51,092 bases of DNA from Phyllobacteriaceae bacterium (GTDB taxonomy: Bacteria > Pseudomonadota > Alphaproteobacteria > Rhizobiales > Rhizobiaceae): positions 1 to 51,092 of the forward strand of contig JAJUHJ010000006.1 of NCBI GenBank assembly GCA_029279965.1. Reading direction: 5' to 3'. This document shows positions 26,983 to 38,195 of this stretch, one piece after another. A program made the translations under genes and the position numbers. The stretch's first letter is position 1; every line of letters starts with the position of its first letter. The notes under the pieces were generated by a model that worked only from the letters and a program-made list of their open reading frames with translations, had not been told where the DNA came from and did no database searches.

Positions 26983-29166
26983 ATGAATGGAGATTCGACA
27001 CTGCGGCGCGTGATTCCCGTGTTGGTGCCCGTGCCGGCTGACCGGCCCTATTCCTACGCAGTGCCCGAAGGCGCGACGATCGAACCGGGCGCGATCCTGC
27101 GCGTTCCGCTCGGCCCCCGAGAGGTGGCGGGCATCGCCTGGGACGGTGACGGAGATGCGGTCGAGACGAAAAAGTTGCGCGAAGTCTCGCAGGTTTTCGA
27201 TTGCCCGCCCCTCGTTGATGAGATGCGCCGCTTCATCGAATGGGTATCTAACTACACGCTTTCGCCGCCCGGCATGGTGGCGCGTATGGCGCTGAGAGCG
27301 CCCGCCGCCTTCGACCCCGAGCCCCCCATCGACGGCCTGAGGCTGACGGCCAGCCGCCCCGACCGCATGACGAGCGCGCGTGAGCGCGTGCTTGCTCAAG
27401 CCGCTGATGGGCAGGCATGGACCCGCTCCGGCCTTGCCCATGCCGCGGGCGTCTCGCTTTCGGTTATCGACGGACTTCTTGCGCAAGGTGTTTTCGAGCG
27501 CGTCGAGATTCCACCTCCTCCTGTCGTGCCCGTGCCGGACACAAGCTTCGGACGGCCGGAATTGACGCAGGACCAGAGCGACGCCGCAGAGCGCCTGCGC
27601 GAAAAGACGAGCGCGGGCGGCTTCGGCGTCACGCTCATTGACGGCGTGACGGGTTCCGGCAAGACCGAGGTGTATTTCGAGGCCGTTGCAGCAGCGCTCG
27701 ATCGTGGAAAGCAGGTGCTCATCCTCCTGCCGGAGATTGCCCTCACGCAGGCGTTTCTCGAGCGTTTCCACGACCGCTTCGGCGCAAAGCCCGCCGAGTG
27801 GCATTCCGATCTGGCACCGCGGAAGCGCGAGCGTGTCTGGCGGCAGGTGGCGGAAGGACAGGTGCGGGTGGTGGCCGGCGCGCGCTCCGCACTCTTCCTT
27901 CCCTTCCGCGAACTTGGTCTGATCGTTGTCGACGAGGAGCACGACCCCGCCTACAAGCAGGAGGATCGCGTCTTTGACAATGCTCGCGACATGAGCGTGG
28001 TGCGCGGGCGTCTTGGTGATTTTCCCATCGTGCTCGCCTCCGCCACGCCGTCGCTCGAAAGCCGGGTCAATGCCGAACAGGGCCGTTATGAGCGCATTGT
28101 GCTACCCGTGCGTTTTGCCGACGCGGCGTTGCCGGTGCTCTCGCGGATCGACATGCGGAAGGCTCCGCCGGAACGGGGTGGTTTCCTGTCACCCGTGCTG
28201 ATCGAGGCCATTGGCCGGACGGTGGAGCGTAAGGAACAGGCGCTGCTTTTTCTCAACCGTCGCGGCTACGCGCCGCTGACTCTCTGCCGTGTGTGCGGAC
28301 ATCGCTTCCAGTGCCAGAGCTGTTCGAGCTGGCTGGTGGAGCACCGCTTTCGCCGACAGCTTGTCTGTCACCATTGCGGACATAACGAGCCGCAGCCCGA
28401 AGCATGCCCCGAATGCGGCGCGCTCGATCATCTGGCGGCCTGCGGTCCTGGCGTGGAGCGGATCGCTGAAGAGGTCGACCGGCATTTTCCCGATGCGCGG
28501 ACCATCGTGCTGTCATCGGATCTCGTCGGAGGCGTGAAGCGGCTGCGACTGGAACTGGAGGCGATCGCAGACGGCGAAGCCGATATTGTGGTCGGAACGC
28601 AGCTTGTCGCCAAGGGCCACAATTTTCCGTCGATGACCCTCGTGGGCGTCGTGGATGCGGATCTGGGACTGGCCAATGGCGACCCCCGCGCTGCGGAGCG
28701 CACCTTTCAGCTTCTTTCCCAGGTGACGGGCCGCGCCGGGCGCTCCGGCAAGAAAAGCACTGGCCTGCTGCAGACCTATCAGCCTGAACATCCGGTGATG
28801 CATGCGCTGGTTTCGGGCGATTCGGAGACATTCTACGAGCGCGAGATGGCGGAGCGGGAACGTGCCGGCCTTCCGCCTTTCGGGCGGCTGGCCTCACTCA
28901 TCGTCAGCGCGGCCACGCGCCCCGAGGCGGAAAGTCATGCGCGCGCCTTGCGGCGGGCTGCGCCCGCCGCCGGCGAGATCGATGTCCTGGGGCCGGCCGA
29001 AGCACCGCTGGCATTGGTGGCAGGGCGGTATCGGTTCCGGCTGCTCGTGCAGGGATCGCGCCGCGCCGATTTGCAGGCTTATTTGCGTCGTTTGCTGGCC
29101 TCGGCAGACAAGCCCCGCGGTACCGTCCGCGTACAGATCGACATAGATCCACAGAGTTTCCTCTGA
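26983..29166 (+). CDS. priA: Primosomal protein N' (replication restart helicase PriA)
   Basis: PriA recognises stalled forks and loads the replicative helicase by 3'-5' helicase action. The product has 727 residues. The N-terminal DNA-binding domain (IPVLVPVPADRPYSYAVP) precedes the helicase core: Walker A GVTGSGKTE near 222-230, DEEH at 317-320 and SATPSLES. The zinc-binding insert with CRVCGHRFQCQSC, CHHCGH and CPECG spans about 435-475. The motif VTGRAGRSGK is the late helicase motif. The length is normal. It is followed by a small membrane protein and the atp operon, a common Rhizobiales order. Confidence 0.96.
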   Translation: MNGDSTLRRVIPVLVPVPADRPYSYAVPEGATIEPGAILRVPLGPREVAGIAWDGDGDAVETKKLREVSQVFDCPPLVDEMRRFIEWVSNYTLSPPGMVARMALRAPAAFDPEPPIDGLRLTASRPDRMTSARERVLAQAADGQAWTRSGLAHAAGVSLSVIDGLLAQGVFERVEIPPPPVVPVPDTSFGRPELTQDQSDAAERLREKTSAGGFGVTLIDGVTGSGKTEVYFEAVAAALDRGKQVLILLPEIALTQAFLERFHDRFGAKPAEWHSDLAPRKRERVWRQVAEGQVRVVAGARSALFLPFRELGLIVVDEEHDPAYKQEDRVFDNARDMSVVRGRLGDFPIVLASATPSLESRVNAEQGRYERIVLPVRFADAALPVLSRIDMRKAPPERGGFLSPVLIEAIGRTVERKEQALLFLNRRGYAPLTLCRVCGHRFQCQSCSSWLVEHRFRRQLVCHHCGHNEPQPEACPECGALDHLAACGPGVERIAEEVDRHFPDARTIVLSSDLVGGVKRLRLELEAIADGEADIVVGTQLVAKGHNFPSMTLVGVVDADLGLANGDPRAAERTFQLLSQVTGRAGRSGKKSTGLLQTYQPEHPVMHALVSGDSETFYEREMAERERAGLPPFGRLASLIVSAATRPEAESHARALRRAAPAAGEIDVLGPAEAPLALVAGRYRFRLLVQGSRRADLQAYLRRLLASADKPRGTVRVQIDIDPQSFL

Positions 29167-29246
29167 GCCTGCCTGCCGCGCGCCATCCTAGCTCCGGCAG
29201 GCGAATCGCGTTAAGGTCTCGTCAACGATAACTGAAGGGCGGAATC

Positions 29247-29642
29247 ATGAATTTCGTGTTTCCCATGCCCTATAGCCAGGGTGAATGGCTGGCCTGGGGT
29301 GGCGCCTTGCTGACGGTGCTGTTCGGCCTCGTGGCGATGGTGGCGCCCCGCCTCAGCCTTCGCGCGCTCATGTTGCAGCCCGCGCGGGAAAACCCGGGAG
29401 CTTTCGCGGGGCAGCGTTCTCTTTTCGGTGGTTTCTATGCAGGTGTCGGCCTCTCCGCCATCCTGTTCGCGCAGCCGCTGATTTATCTCACCCTCGGGGT
29501 GGCGTGGGCGCTGGCGGCATTTGGCCGGGTGCTCTCCATGCTTTCCGATGGCGGAAACGCGCGTTTTAACTGGATCAGCTTGAGCATTATGCTCCTGCTG
29601 GCGGCGTTGCCGCTCACCTTCGCGCTCGGGCTGGTGCCCTGA
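29247..29642 (+). CDS. Small four-helix membrane protein between priA and atpH
   Basis: The product has 131 residues with about four membrane segments (near 15-35, 60-78, 80-97 and 108-128). A motif GAFAGQRSLFGGFYAGVGL lies in the first cytosolic loop. Proteins like this are found between priA and atpH in other Rhizobiales; I recall a name of the kind AGROH133_08824 family (labelled phage infection protein), and DUF4345 has a similar build, but I cannot confirm either. GAAGGGCGG precedes the ATG. A weak CtrA-like half-match lies at 29211. Confidence 0.75.
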   Translation: MNFVFPMPYSQGEWLAWGGALLTVLFGLVAMVAPRLSLRALMLQPARENPGAFAGQRSLFGGFYAGVGLSAILFAQPLIYLTLGVAWALAAFGRVLSMLSDGGNARFNWISLSIMLLLAALPLTFALGLVP

Positions 29643-29856
29643 ACTACCGGCCACGTGCGACAAAAGGGGCCGTAAATCCCTGCCCGCGCCCGTGTTGCGA
29701 GTCTGGTAAGCCTGTGCTAATCGGCAATCGGCTTTCGGCCGGGGGATGGCGATGCCCGTTCGCCTGTGTTGGAAAACGATCAACATGGCCAGAGATTTAG
29801 CGCGAGTCGTCGGTTGCGAAATCTTGGCCCTCAAGCTGTGAGAAGAGAACCATTCC

Positions 29857-30417
29857 GTGGCACAGTCAGGATCGATGATCTCCGGTGTGGCAGGGCGTTA
29901 TGCGCGTTCGCTGTTCGAGCTCGCGGATGAAGCCGGCGCTCTGCAGACGGTCGAAAAGGATTTGGCTGATTTTGAGGAAATGCTCGCGGTAAGCGAGGAT
30001 CTCCAGCGCCTGATCGACAGTCCGGTTTTCTCCGCGGACGAGCAGTATAAGGCGATCAACGCCGTGCTCGACAGGGCCGGCATCGGTGATCTCACCGGAA
30101 ATTTCCTGCGCGTGGTGGCAAAAAACCGGCGTCTTTTCGCCGTGCCGCAGATGATCCGTGCGTTCCGGCAGATAGCAGCCGAGGCGCGCGGCGAGGTGGC
30201 CGCGGATGTGACGAGCGCGCATGCGCTCACCGCCGCGCAGGAAAAAGAGCTGAAGGCCGCGCTGAAATCGGCCGTCGGCAAGGATGTCGCGGTCCGCGTG
30301 ACGGTCGACCCGTCGCTGCTTGGCGGGCTCATTGTGAAGCTCGGCTCGCGCCAGATCGATACGTCTCTGAAGACAAAACTCAATTCGCTCAAGCTTGCAC
30401 TGAAAGAGGTCGGCTGA
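29857..30417 (+). CDS. atpH: ATP synthase F1 delta subunit
   Basis: The delta subunit joins F1 to the peripheral stalk. The product has 186 residues. [15 protein letters not shown] near the N-terminus and the C-terminal [28 protein letters not shown] are family signatures. GTG at 29857 gives the usual rhizobial N-terminus; an ATG six codons later is the alternative. Its stop overlaps the atpA start by one base (TGATG), so the genes are coupled. It is the first gene of atpHAGDC; the F0 genes are elsewhere, as usual in Alphaproteobacteria. Confidence 0.95.
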   Translation: MAQSGSMISGVAGRYARSLFELADEAGALQTVEKDLADFEEMLAVSEDLQRLIDSPVFSADEQYKAINAVLDRAGIGDLTGNFLRVVAKNRRLFAVPQMIRAFRQIAAEARGEVAADVTSAHALTAAQEKELKAALKSAVGKDVAVRVTVDPSLLGGLIVKLGSRQIDTSLKTKLNSLKLALKEVG

Positions 30418-31946
30418 TGGATATCCGCGCGGCGGAAATTTCCGCAATTCTCAAGGACCAGATCAAGAATTTCGGCAAGGAAGCCGAAGTCTCCGAGGTC
30501 GGCCAGGTGCTTTCCGTCGGTGACGGTATTGCCCGCGTCTACGGCCTGGATAACTGCCAGGCCGGTGAAATGGTCGAGTTCCCCGGCGGCGTTCGTGGCA
30601 TGGCCCAGAACCTGGAGATCGACAATGTCGGCGTCGTGATTTTCGGCTCCGACCGCGACATCAAGGAAGGCGATGTCGTCAAGCGTACGGGCGCCATCGT
30701 CGATGTGCCCGTCGGTCCGGGCCTTCTTGGCCGCGTCGTCGACGCCCTTGGCAATCCGATCGACGGCAAGGGGCCGATCGAGGCCACGGAGCGCCGCCTC
30801 GTCGATGTCAAGGCGCCCGGCATCATCCCGCGCAAATCCGTGCACGAGCCCATGTCGACGGGCTTGAAGGCCATCGACGCGCTGATCCCCGTCGGTCGTG
30901 GCCAGCGCGAGCTCATCATCGGCGATCGTCAGACCGGCAAGACCGCCATCGTTCTCGATACCTTCCTCAATCAGAAGTCCCTCAACGAGAGCGATGACGA
31001 GAGCCAGAAGCTTTACTGCGTCTATGTGGCTGTCGGCCAGAAGCGTTCTACGGTTGCGCAGTTCGTCAAGGTGCTGGAGGAGCGCGGCGCGCTCGAATAC
31101 TCGATCATTGTCGCCGCCACGGCGTCCGATCCTGCGCCGATGCAGTTCCTGGCACCCTTCGCAGGCTGTGCCATGGGCGAATATTTCCGCGACAACGCAC
31201 AGCATGCCGTGATCGCCTATGACGATCTGTCCAAACAGGCCGTCGCCTATCGCCAGATGTCGCTGCTGCTGCGCCGTCCGCCGGGCCGCGAAGCCTATCC
31301 GGGTGACGTGTTCTACCTCCATTCGCGCCTGCTGGAGCGCGCCGCGAAGATGAATGACGACAATGGCGCGGGATCGCTGACGGCACTGCCGATCATCGAA
31401 ACGCAGGCCAACGACGTTTCAGCCTACATCCCGACCAACGTCATCTCGATTACCGACGGTCAGATCTTCCTGGAGACGAACCTTTTCTTCCAGGGTATCC
31501 GCCCGGCGGTGAATGTCGGCCTCTCGGTTTCGCGCGTGGGTTCGTCCGCGCAGGTCAAGGCGATGAAGCAGGTGGCCGGCTCCATTAAGGGTGAATTGGC
31601 TCAGTATCGCGAGATGGCGGCGTTCGCGCAGTTCGGCTCCGACCTCGATGCCGCCACCCAGCGTCTTCTGAACCGTGGTGCGCGCCTGACGGAGCTTTTG
31701 AAGCAGCCGCAATTCTCGCCGCTTCGGACGGAAGAGCAGGTAGCGGTCATCTTTGCCGGCGTTGAAGGCTATCTCGATAAGCTGGCGCTGGACGATGTGT
31801 CCCGCTTCGAACAGGGCCTTCTGGCGCATATGCGTGCCGACGGGAAGAAGGTGCTGAATGCGATCCGCAAGGAAAAGGCGCTTTCCGACGATCTGCGCGG
31901 TAAGCTGAAAGCGGAAATCGATACCTTCGCCAAGAATTTCACCTGA
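30417..31946 (+). CDS. atpA: ATP synthase F1 alpha subunit
   Basis: The alpha subunit is the non-catalytic nucleotide-binding subunit of the F1 hexamer. The product has 509 residues. Walker A GDRQTGKT is at residues 169-176, and [17 protein letters not shown] is the alpha/beta signature. The N-terminus [19 protein letters not shown] is standard. The ATG overlaps the atpH stop. No fusion or truncation is seen. Confidence 0.98.
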   Translation: MDIRAAEISAILKDQIKNFGKEAEVSEVGQVLSVGDGIARVYGLDNCQAGEMVEFPGGVRGMAQNLEIDNVGVVIFGSDRDIKEGDVVKRTGAIVDVPVGPGLLGRVVDALGNPIDGKGPIEATERRLVDVKAPGIIPRKSVHEPMSTGLKAIDALIPVGRGQRELIIGDRQTGKTAIVLDTFLNQKSLNESDDESQKLYCVYVAVGQKRSTVAQFVKVLEERGALEYSIIVAATASDPAPMQFLAPFAGCAMGEYFRDNAQHAVIAYDDLSKQAVAYRQMSLLLRRPPGREAYPGDVFYLHSRLLERAAKMNDDNGAGSLTALPIIETQANDVSAYIPTNVISITDGQIFLETNLFFQGIRPAVNVGLSVSRVGSSAQVKAMKQVAGSIKGELAQYREMAAFAQFGSDLDAATQRLLNRGARLTELLKQPQFSPLRTEEQVAVIFAGVEGYLDKLALDDVSRFEQGLLAHMRADGKKVLNAIRKEKALSDDLRGKLKAEIDTFAKNFT

Positions 31947-31958
31947 GGTTGAAAATCC

Positions 31959-34506
<2,548 letters not shown>

Positions 34507-34630
34507 GAAAAGGCAGAACGGCAGTAAGGCATTAGCGCAATAAGGAGAGTGGAAGAGGGATTGCGGCGCTCGGGACCGGGGAAACCTCCTCTGTTGACCT
34601 GCTGCACGAACGCTCACTTCCCCTGAGGCC

Positions 34631-35038
34631 ATGGCAAAAGCATTCAAGTTCGAACTGGTCTCGCCCGAGCGGCTTCTTCTTACCGAGGACGTCGTCGAGG
34701 TCGTCATTCCTGCAACGGAAGGCGAGATGACGGTCATGGCCGATCACGCACCGACCATGACCACCATCAAGCCGGGTGTTGTCACGGCCGTTACAGCCGC
34801 AGGCGACCGGGAAGAGTTTGTTGTTTTCGGCGGGTTTGCTGATATTCTTCCCGACGGCTGCCGGCTATTGGCGGAGTCCGCCACGCGGGTTGCCGAATTG
34901 GATCGCGAGGATCTCACCCGCCGCATCGAGGCTGCGCGAGCAGAGGCTGAAGGGGCCGTGGACCACGAGACGCGCTCGAAAGCCGAAGAATTCCTCGGCC
35001 AGCTCACCACGCTTGAGGGTGCGATTCTGCCGGCATAG
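34631..35038 (+). CDS. atpC: ATP synthase F1 epsilon subunit
   Basis: The epsilon subunit couples and regulates F1. The product has 135 residues. The N-terminal beta-sandwich carries KFELVSPERLLLTEDVVEVVIPATEGEMTVMADHAP, and the C-terminal helices begin at DREDLTRRIEAARAEAEG. It lies 124 bases after atpD, a larger gap than the others in the operon, and no clear promoter is seen there. A terminator follows 30 bases after the stop. Confidence 0.95.
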   Translation: MAKAFKFELVSPERLLLTEDVVEVVIPATEGEMTVMADHAPTMTTIKPGVVTAVTAAGDREEFVVFGGFADILPDGCRLLAESATRVAELDREDLTRRIEAARAEAEGAVDHETRSKAEEFLGQLTTLEGAILPA

Positions 35039-35067
35039 TCTGGCGACATCTGACTGCAAAACGTTCC

Positions 35068-35097
35068 AAGCCGGCAGCCGATGCCGGCTTTTTTCTT
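35068..35097 (+). terminator. Rho-independent terminator of the atp operon
   Basis: The 9-bp arms AAGCCGGCA and TGCCGGCTT enclose GCCGA and are followed by TTTTCTTT. Confidence 0.9.
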
Positions 35098-35292
35098 TGC
35101 CGGCCGTTCGCTGCTTCGGCGAACAAAATCGCCGGCAAGCTGTTGGCTGCATGTGGGTGCTGGCGGACGACGGCAACCACGCAGCGGCTGCCGCGCACGA
35201 AAGCGGATCGGACATCGGCGTTTTTGCTCGATGAAAGTGCGTGTTCCGAACATTCGTGTGAGTCAGCTGCACAGGAACGGGAGAGTATTCTT

Positions 35293-35808
35293 ATGCGCAT
35301 GACAGCCATGGCAATTCTGGCGGCCACGATACCCTTTTCGCCCGCATCCGCGCAGGAAGAGCAGGTTTCTGCCAACATGATCGATGCGGAAGAGAACGAG
35401 GTCGGCACGGTCACCTTCAACGCGACGCCTTCAGGCATGGTCCATATCATTGTCGAAATGTCTGATCTTCCACCAGGGCCGCATGGCTTCCATATTCACG
35501 AGACGGGCGAGTGCGATCCGGAAGGTGGCTTTGAATCTGCTGGCGGTCACTATGCCGGCGACATGGAACATGGTGTCGGAAGTGAGAACGGGCCCCATCC
35601 GGGCGACCTGCCAAATGTCCATGTTTCCGAGAACGGCGTGCTTAAGGTCGAGTTCTTTACCGACCGTGTTTCGCTGGGAGAAGGCGGCGAAAATCCTCTT
35701 ATCGATGATGACGGCTCGGCGGTTATGGTTCACGCGGCGGCTGACGATTATGAAAGCCAGCCTTCGGGCGAGGCCGGTGAGCGCCTGGCTTGCGGTGTCA
35801 TCGAGTAG
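35293..35808 (+). CDS. sodC: Periplasmic Cu,Zn superoxide dismutase
   Basis: SodC converts superoxide to hydrogen peroxide in the periplasm. The 171-residue product has a signal peptide (1-20, ending ASA). The copper ligands fit His67 and His69 in GPHGFHIHETGEC, with bridging His86 and His147. The zinc loop ends in HPGDLPN (102-108). Cys74 and Cys167 form the expected disulfide. The ATG at 35293 has GGGAGAG upstream; the longer open frame from 35143 lacks a signal peptide at its start. It is convergent, with six bases between, with the next gene. Confidence 0.93.
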   Translation: MRMTAMAILAATIPFSPASAQEEQVSANMIDAEENEVGTVTFNATPSGMVHIIVEMSDLPPGPHGFHIHETGECDPEGGFESAGGHYAGDMEHGVGSENGPHPGDLPNVHVSENGVLKVEFFTDRVSLGEGGENPLIDDDGSAVMVHAAADDYESQPSGEAGERLACGVIE

Positions 35809-35814
35809 AAACGT

Positions 35815-36120
35815 TCACGACCGGCGCACGAATTCGTGGAATTCCTCGCGCCGGCCGGGCACGTCCTCGCCGACGATCAGGGCGAGCTGCCGCTCCTCGA
35901 AAATCCGGAACCACTCGTCCCATTCGATGATCTCGACATTTCCGATCTCGTCCCAGCCCTCGTCGGTGTCCTGGTAGGCATGCTGACCAAAGGCAAAACG
36001 CAATACCGGTTCTGCCTGAGGCATTCCCGAAGCGGGGCTGCTGAGCGCCGGCTGCCCGGCTCGGGCGGCCGCCCAGTCGCGGATTTCGTCGTGACGTGTC
36101 AGCATTCTGGTTTCTGCCAT
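35815..36120 (-). CDS. Conserved-looking hypothetical protein, 101 residues
   Basis: The ATG at 36120 follows AGGAG with eight bases of spacing. The 101-residue soluble acidic protein begins MAETRMLTRHDEIRDWAAARAGQPA and contains IEWDEWFRIFEERQLALIVGEDVPGRREEFHEFVRR at its end. I recall similar short proteins in other rhizobia without a known role. No catalytic motif is evident. The frame extends upstream to 36159 without similarity. It is convergent with sodC. Confidence 0.72.
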   Translation of the reverse strand: MAETRMLTRHDEIRDWAAARAGQPALSSPASGMPQAEPVLRFAFGQHAYQDTDEGWDEIGNVEIIEWDEWFRIFEERQLALIVGEDVPGRREEFHEFVRRS

Positions 36121-36236
36121 CAGGAAGCTCCTATGGGTCGGGCGAATGCCCGGCACCACCGCACACGGGCGGCAAGATTCAATCGTTCATGTCCCGAACG
36201 CATGGGAGAATGCCCGGTTCCGATTTGACCGCTTCG

Positions 36237-36602
36237 TCAGCGGCACGGTACCCTTGGCACCGGAACAACATTCTCCGGCAGGCCATACATGTAGCTGCGC
36301 CCGTGCAGGCGCGCGCCATAGCGGCATGCTTTCCCGGATTTGCGGAGAAAGCGGCCGTCGGCCCTCTTCTCCAGATAGACCACTTTCGGCCCCATCCGGT
36401 TGCGATGGCTGATCTCGTCCGCCAGATGGCCCTTGCCGACAAGGATGCGCTTGAAACCTGAGGGGCTGTGGATGACCAGGTTGCCGAAGCTGTCGGCATA
36501 GAGTTCTTCGCTGATGCTGCCGGCGGCCGCGGGGATTACCATCAGGCAACTCAGTAGGATGGGCAGGCTCGTCTTGAATGAAAAAATTCGGCGTAAAGAC
36601 AT
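36237..36602 (-). CDS. Small secreted protein of unknown function, 121 residues
   Basis: The ATG at 36602, after TGGAGCG, gives a signal peptide (MSLRRIFSFKTSLPILLSCL, cleavage likely after PAAAG near residue 30). The mature part begins SISEELYADSFGNLVIHSP and ends GRSYMYGLPENVVPVP with a Cys near the C-terminus. A second Cys (KACRYG) could form a disulfide with it. It is probably periplasmic. A perfect CtrA-type box lies 44 bases upstream of the start, so it may be cell-cycle regulated. Confidence 0.65.
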   Translation of the reverse strand: MSLRRIFSFKTSLPILLSCLMVIPAAAGSISEELYADSFGNLVIHSPSGFKRILVGKGHLADEISHRNRMGPKVVYLEKRADGRFLRKSGKACRYGARLHGRSYMYGLPENVVPVPRVPCR

Positions 36603-36645
36603 CCGCAACGCTCCATTGTTTGTCGCGGCCTCCCTTCAAATGATC

Positions 36646-36661
36646 TTAACGCTTTCTTAAC
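36646..36661. promoter_or_regulatory. CtrA-type box between a secreted protein and a GNAT gene
   Basis: TTAA-CGCTTTC-TTAAC matches the full CtrA consensus TTAA-N7-TTAAC. It lies 44 bases before the minus-strand gene at 36602 and 98 bases before the plus-strand gene at 36759, so it could control either. Confidence 0.6.
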
Positions 36662-36758
36662 CATTGTCACCCCGCCGGCGGGGAACGGCTGAGCGCGATT
36701 GACAGATGCGGCTCATTTCGCCGAATGCTTGTGGGGAAGAAAAGAGGTCGGAAATCTC

Positions 36759-37220
36759 ATGAGCCGGAATCCTGTGATCGACATTGCGCCACTGCGGCTG
36801 AAGGACGCGCATGCGCTTGCACCATTGCTGGCCGCCTACACACAGTCGCTGAAGCGCGGGGCACCGCGCCGGCCGGATGAATTCTACGCAGAAACGCTGC
36901 TGCAGGACCGCGTCGTGGAGATCGTTGGCGCGCGGATCGATGGCGTGCTTGTCGGTTTCGTCGTTTGCTATGATCTGCCGGACTTGCTTACCGGCTTGCG
37001 CTACGGCCTTGTGGAGCACCTTTATGTGCATCATGAAAACCGCGGCAAGGGAATCGCCAAGGCGCTGGTCGATGTGCTCGGCGACCAGGCGGAAGCGCGA
37101 GGCTGGACACGGCTTGTGTTGAACGCGCCGCGTCATTCAGCGGAAGGCCGCAGGCTCTATGAGCGAATCGCCGTGCCCGGGGACTGGACGGGGCATGTCA
37201 TCCGTTTCGATGACCGATGA
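36759..37220 (+). CDS. GNAT family N-acetyltransferase
   Basis: The 153-residue product has the GNAT fold: LVGFVVCYDLPDLL (beta 4), LVEHLYVHHENRGKGIAKALVDVLGDQA (acetyl-CoA-binding motif A with RGKGIA) and LVLNAPRHSAEGRRLYERI (motif B). The acceptor substrate is not predictable. The ATG at 36759 follows AGAGGTCGG; the frame extends 20 codons upstream without similarity. A TTGACA at 36699 could be a -35 element, but no good -10 follows. Confidence 0.85.
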   Translation: MSRNPVIDIAPLRLKDAHALAPLLAAYTQSLKRGAPRRPDEFYAETLLQDRVVEIVGARIDGVLVGFVVCYDLPDLLTGLRYGLVEHLYVHHENRGKGIAKALVDVLGDQAEARGWTRLVLNAPRHSAEGRRLYERIAVPGDWTGHVIRFDDR

Positions 37221-37393
37221 GGCGGTATCCCACCATCAGTGGTGGTTCAATCGATTCAGGCCGGCTTGGACGCTCCTGCGGCTTTGACGCACTGCAAAAA
37301 CCGCATTAGAAAGCCCCTGCCGGTGGCTTGGGGTTGCGGCGTGGACGTTCGTCTGAATGCCGCCATGCCTGCCGGCAGTGAAATGGGGAAGCC

Positions 37394-37801
37394 ATGAGCA
37401 AATCCACAGCCACCCGCGCGAGACCTCTCTCGCCGCACCTGCAAATCTACCGCGTGACGCCCACCATGGCGATGTCGATCATGCACCGCATTACCGGTGT
37501 AGCACTCTACTTCGGCACGGCGCTGTTCGCGCTCTGGCTTCTGGCAGCGGCCGGGACACAGGAGCAGTTCGATTTCGTCAACGGCCTGTTCGGTTCGTGG
37601 CTCGGACGGCTCGTGCTCTTCGGTTATACATGGGTTCTCCTGCACCACATGCTGGGCGGCATACGCCATCTCATCTGGGATACGGGACACGGGCTGGAAA
37701 AGGAGACGTCCACCAGGATTTCTTCGGCCACGCTGATCGGCTCCGTCGTCCTCACGCTGGTCGTCTGGGTGGTCGGCTATGCGGTTCGGGGAGGGTTCTG
37801 A
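37394..37801 (+). CDS. sdhC: Succinate dehydrogenase cytochrome b556 subunit
   Basis: SdhC is one of the two membrane anchors that bind haem b and quinone. The product has 135 residues with three membrane segments. The N-terminal RPLSPHLQIYRVTPTMAMSIMHRITGVAL is the family signature, and the haem ligand is probably His84 in LLHHMLGGIRHLIWD. GGGGAAG precedes the ATG. It is the first gene of sdhCDAB, two bases before sdhD. Confidence 0.95.
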   Translation: MSKSTATRARPLSPHLQIYRVTPTMAMSIMHRITGVALYFGTALFALWLLAAAGTQEQFDFVNGLFGSWLGRLVLFGYTWVLLHHMLGGIRHLIWDTGHGLEKETSTRISSATLIGSVVLTLVVWVVGYAVRGGF

Positions 37802-37803
37802 AA

Positions 37804-38187
37804 ATGGCAGATATGCGTACACCCTTGAACCGCGTCCGCGGCCTTGGCTCAACCCGCGACGGCACGGAGCACTTCTGGCGCCAGCGGCTGACCGCCGTTT
37901 CAAATCTACCGCTCATTCTGTTCTTTATCGGGTTTGTGGTCGCCTATAGCGGCGCGCCCTATGACGAGGTGCGCAGCGCTCTTTCCAATCCGATCGTTAC
38001 GCTGCTGATCGCGTTTGCCCTCCTGTCGGTGCTTTATCACATGCGCATCGGCATGCAGGTCGTCATCGAGGACTATGTGCATGAGGAAGGCTGGAAAATC
38101 GCGCTTATCCTGCTGAACACCTTCTTCCCCGTCGTGGTCGGTGCGATCGCCCTCTTTGCCCTTCTCAGAATCGCCTTCGGAGGCTGA
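37804..38187 (+). CDS. sdhD: Succinate dehydrogenase membrane anchor subunit
   Basis: SdhD pairs with SdhC in the membrane. The ATG at 37804 gives 127 residues with three membrane segments. [15 protein letters not shown] and [20 protein letters not shown] (probable haem-ligand His and quinone-site residues) match alphaproteobacterial SdhD. The frame upstream of 37804 runs through sdhC. Confidence 0.94.
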   Translation: MADMRTPLNRVRGLGSTRDGTEHFWRQRLTAVSNLPLILFFIGFVVAYSGAPYDEVRSALSNPIVTLLIAFALLSVLYHMRIGMQVVIEDYVHEEGWKIALILLNTFFPVVVGAIALFALLRIAFGG

Positions 38188-38195
38188 ATTTCCGC

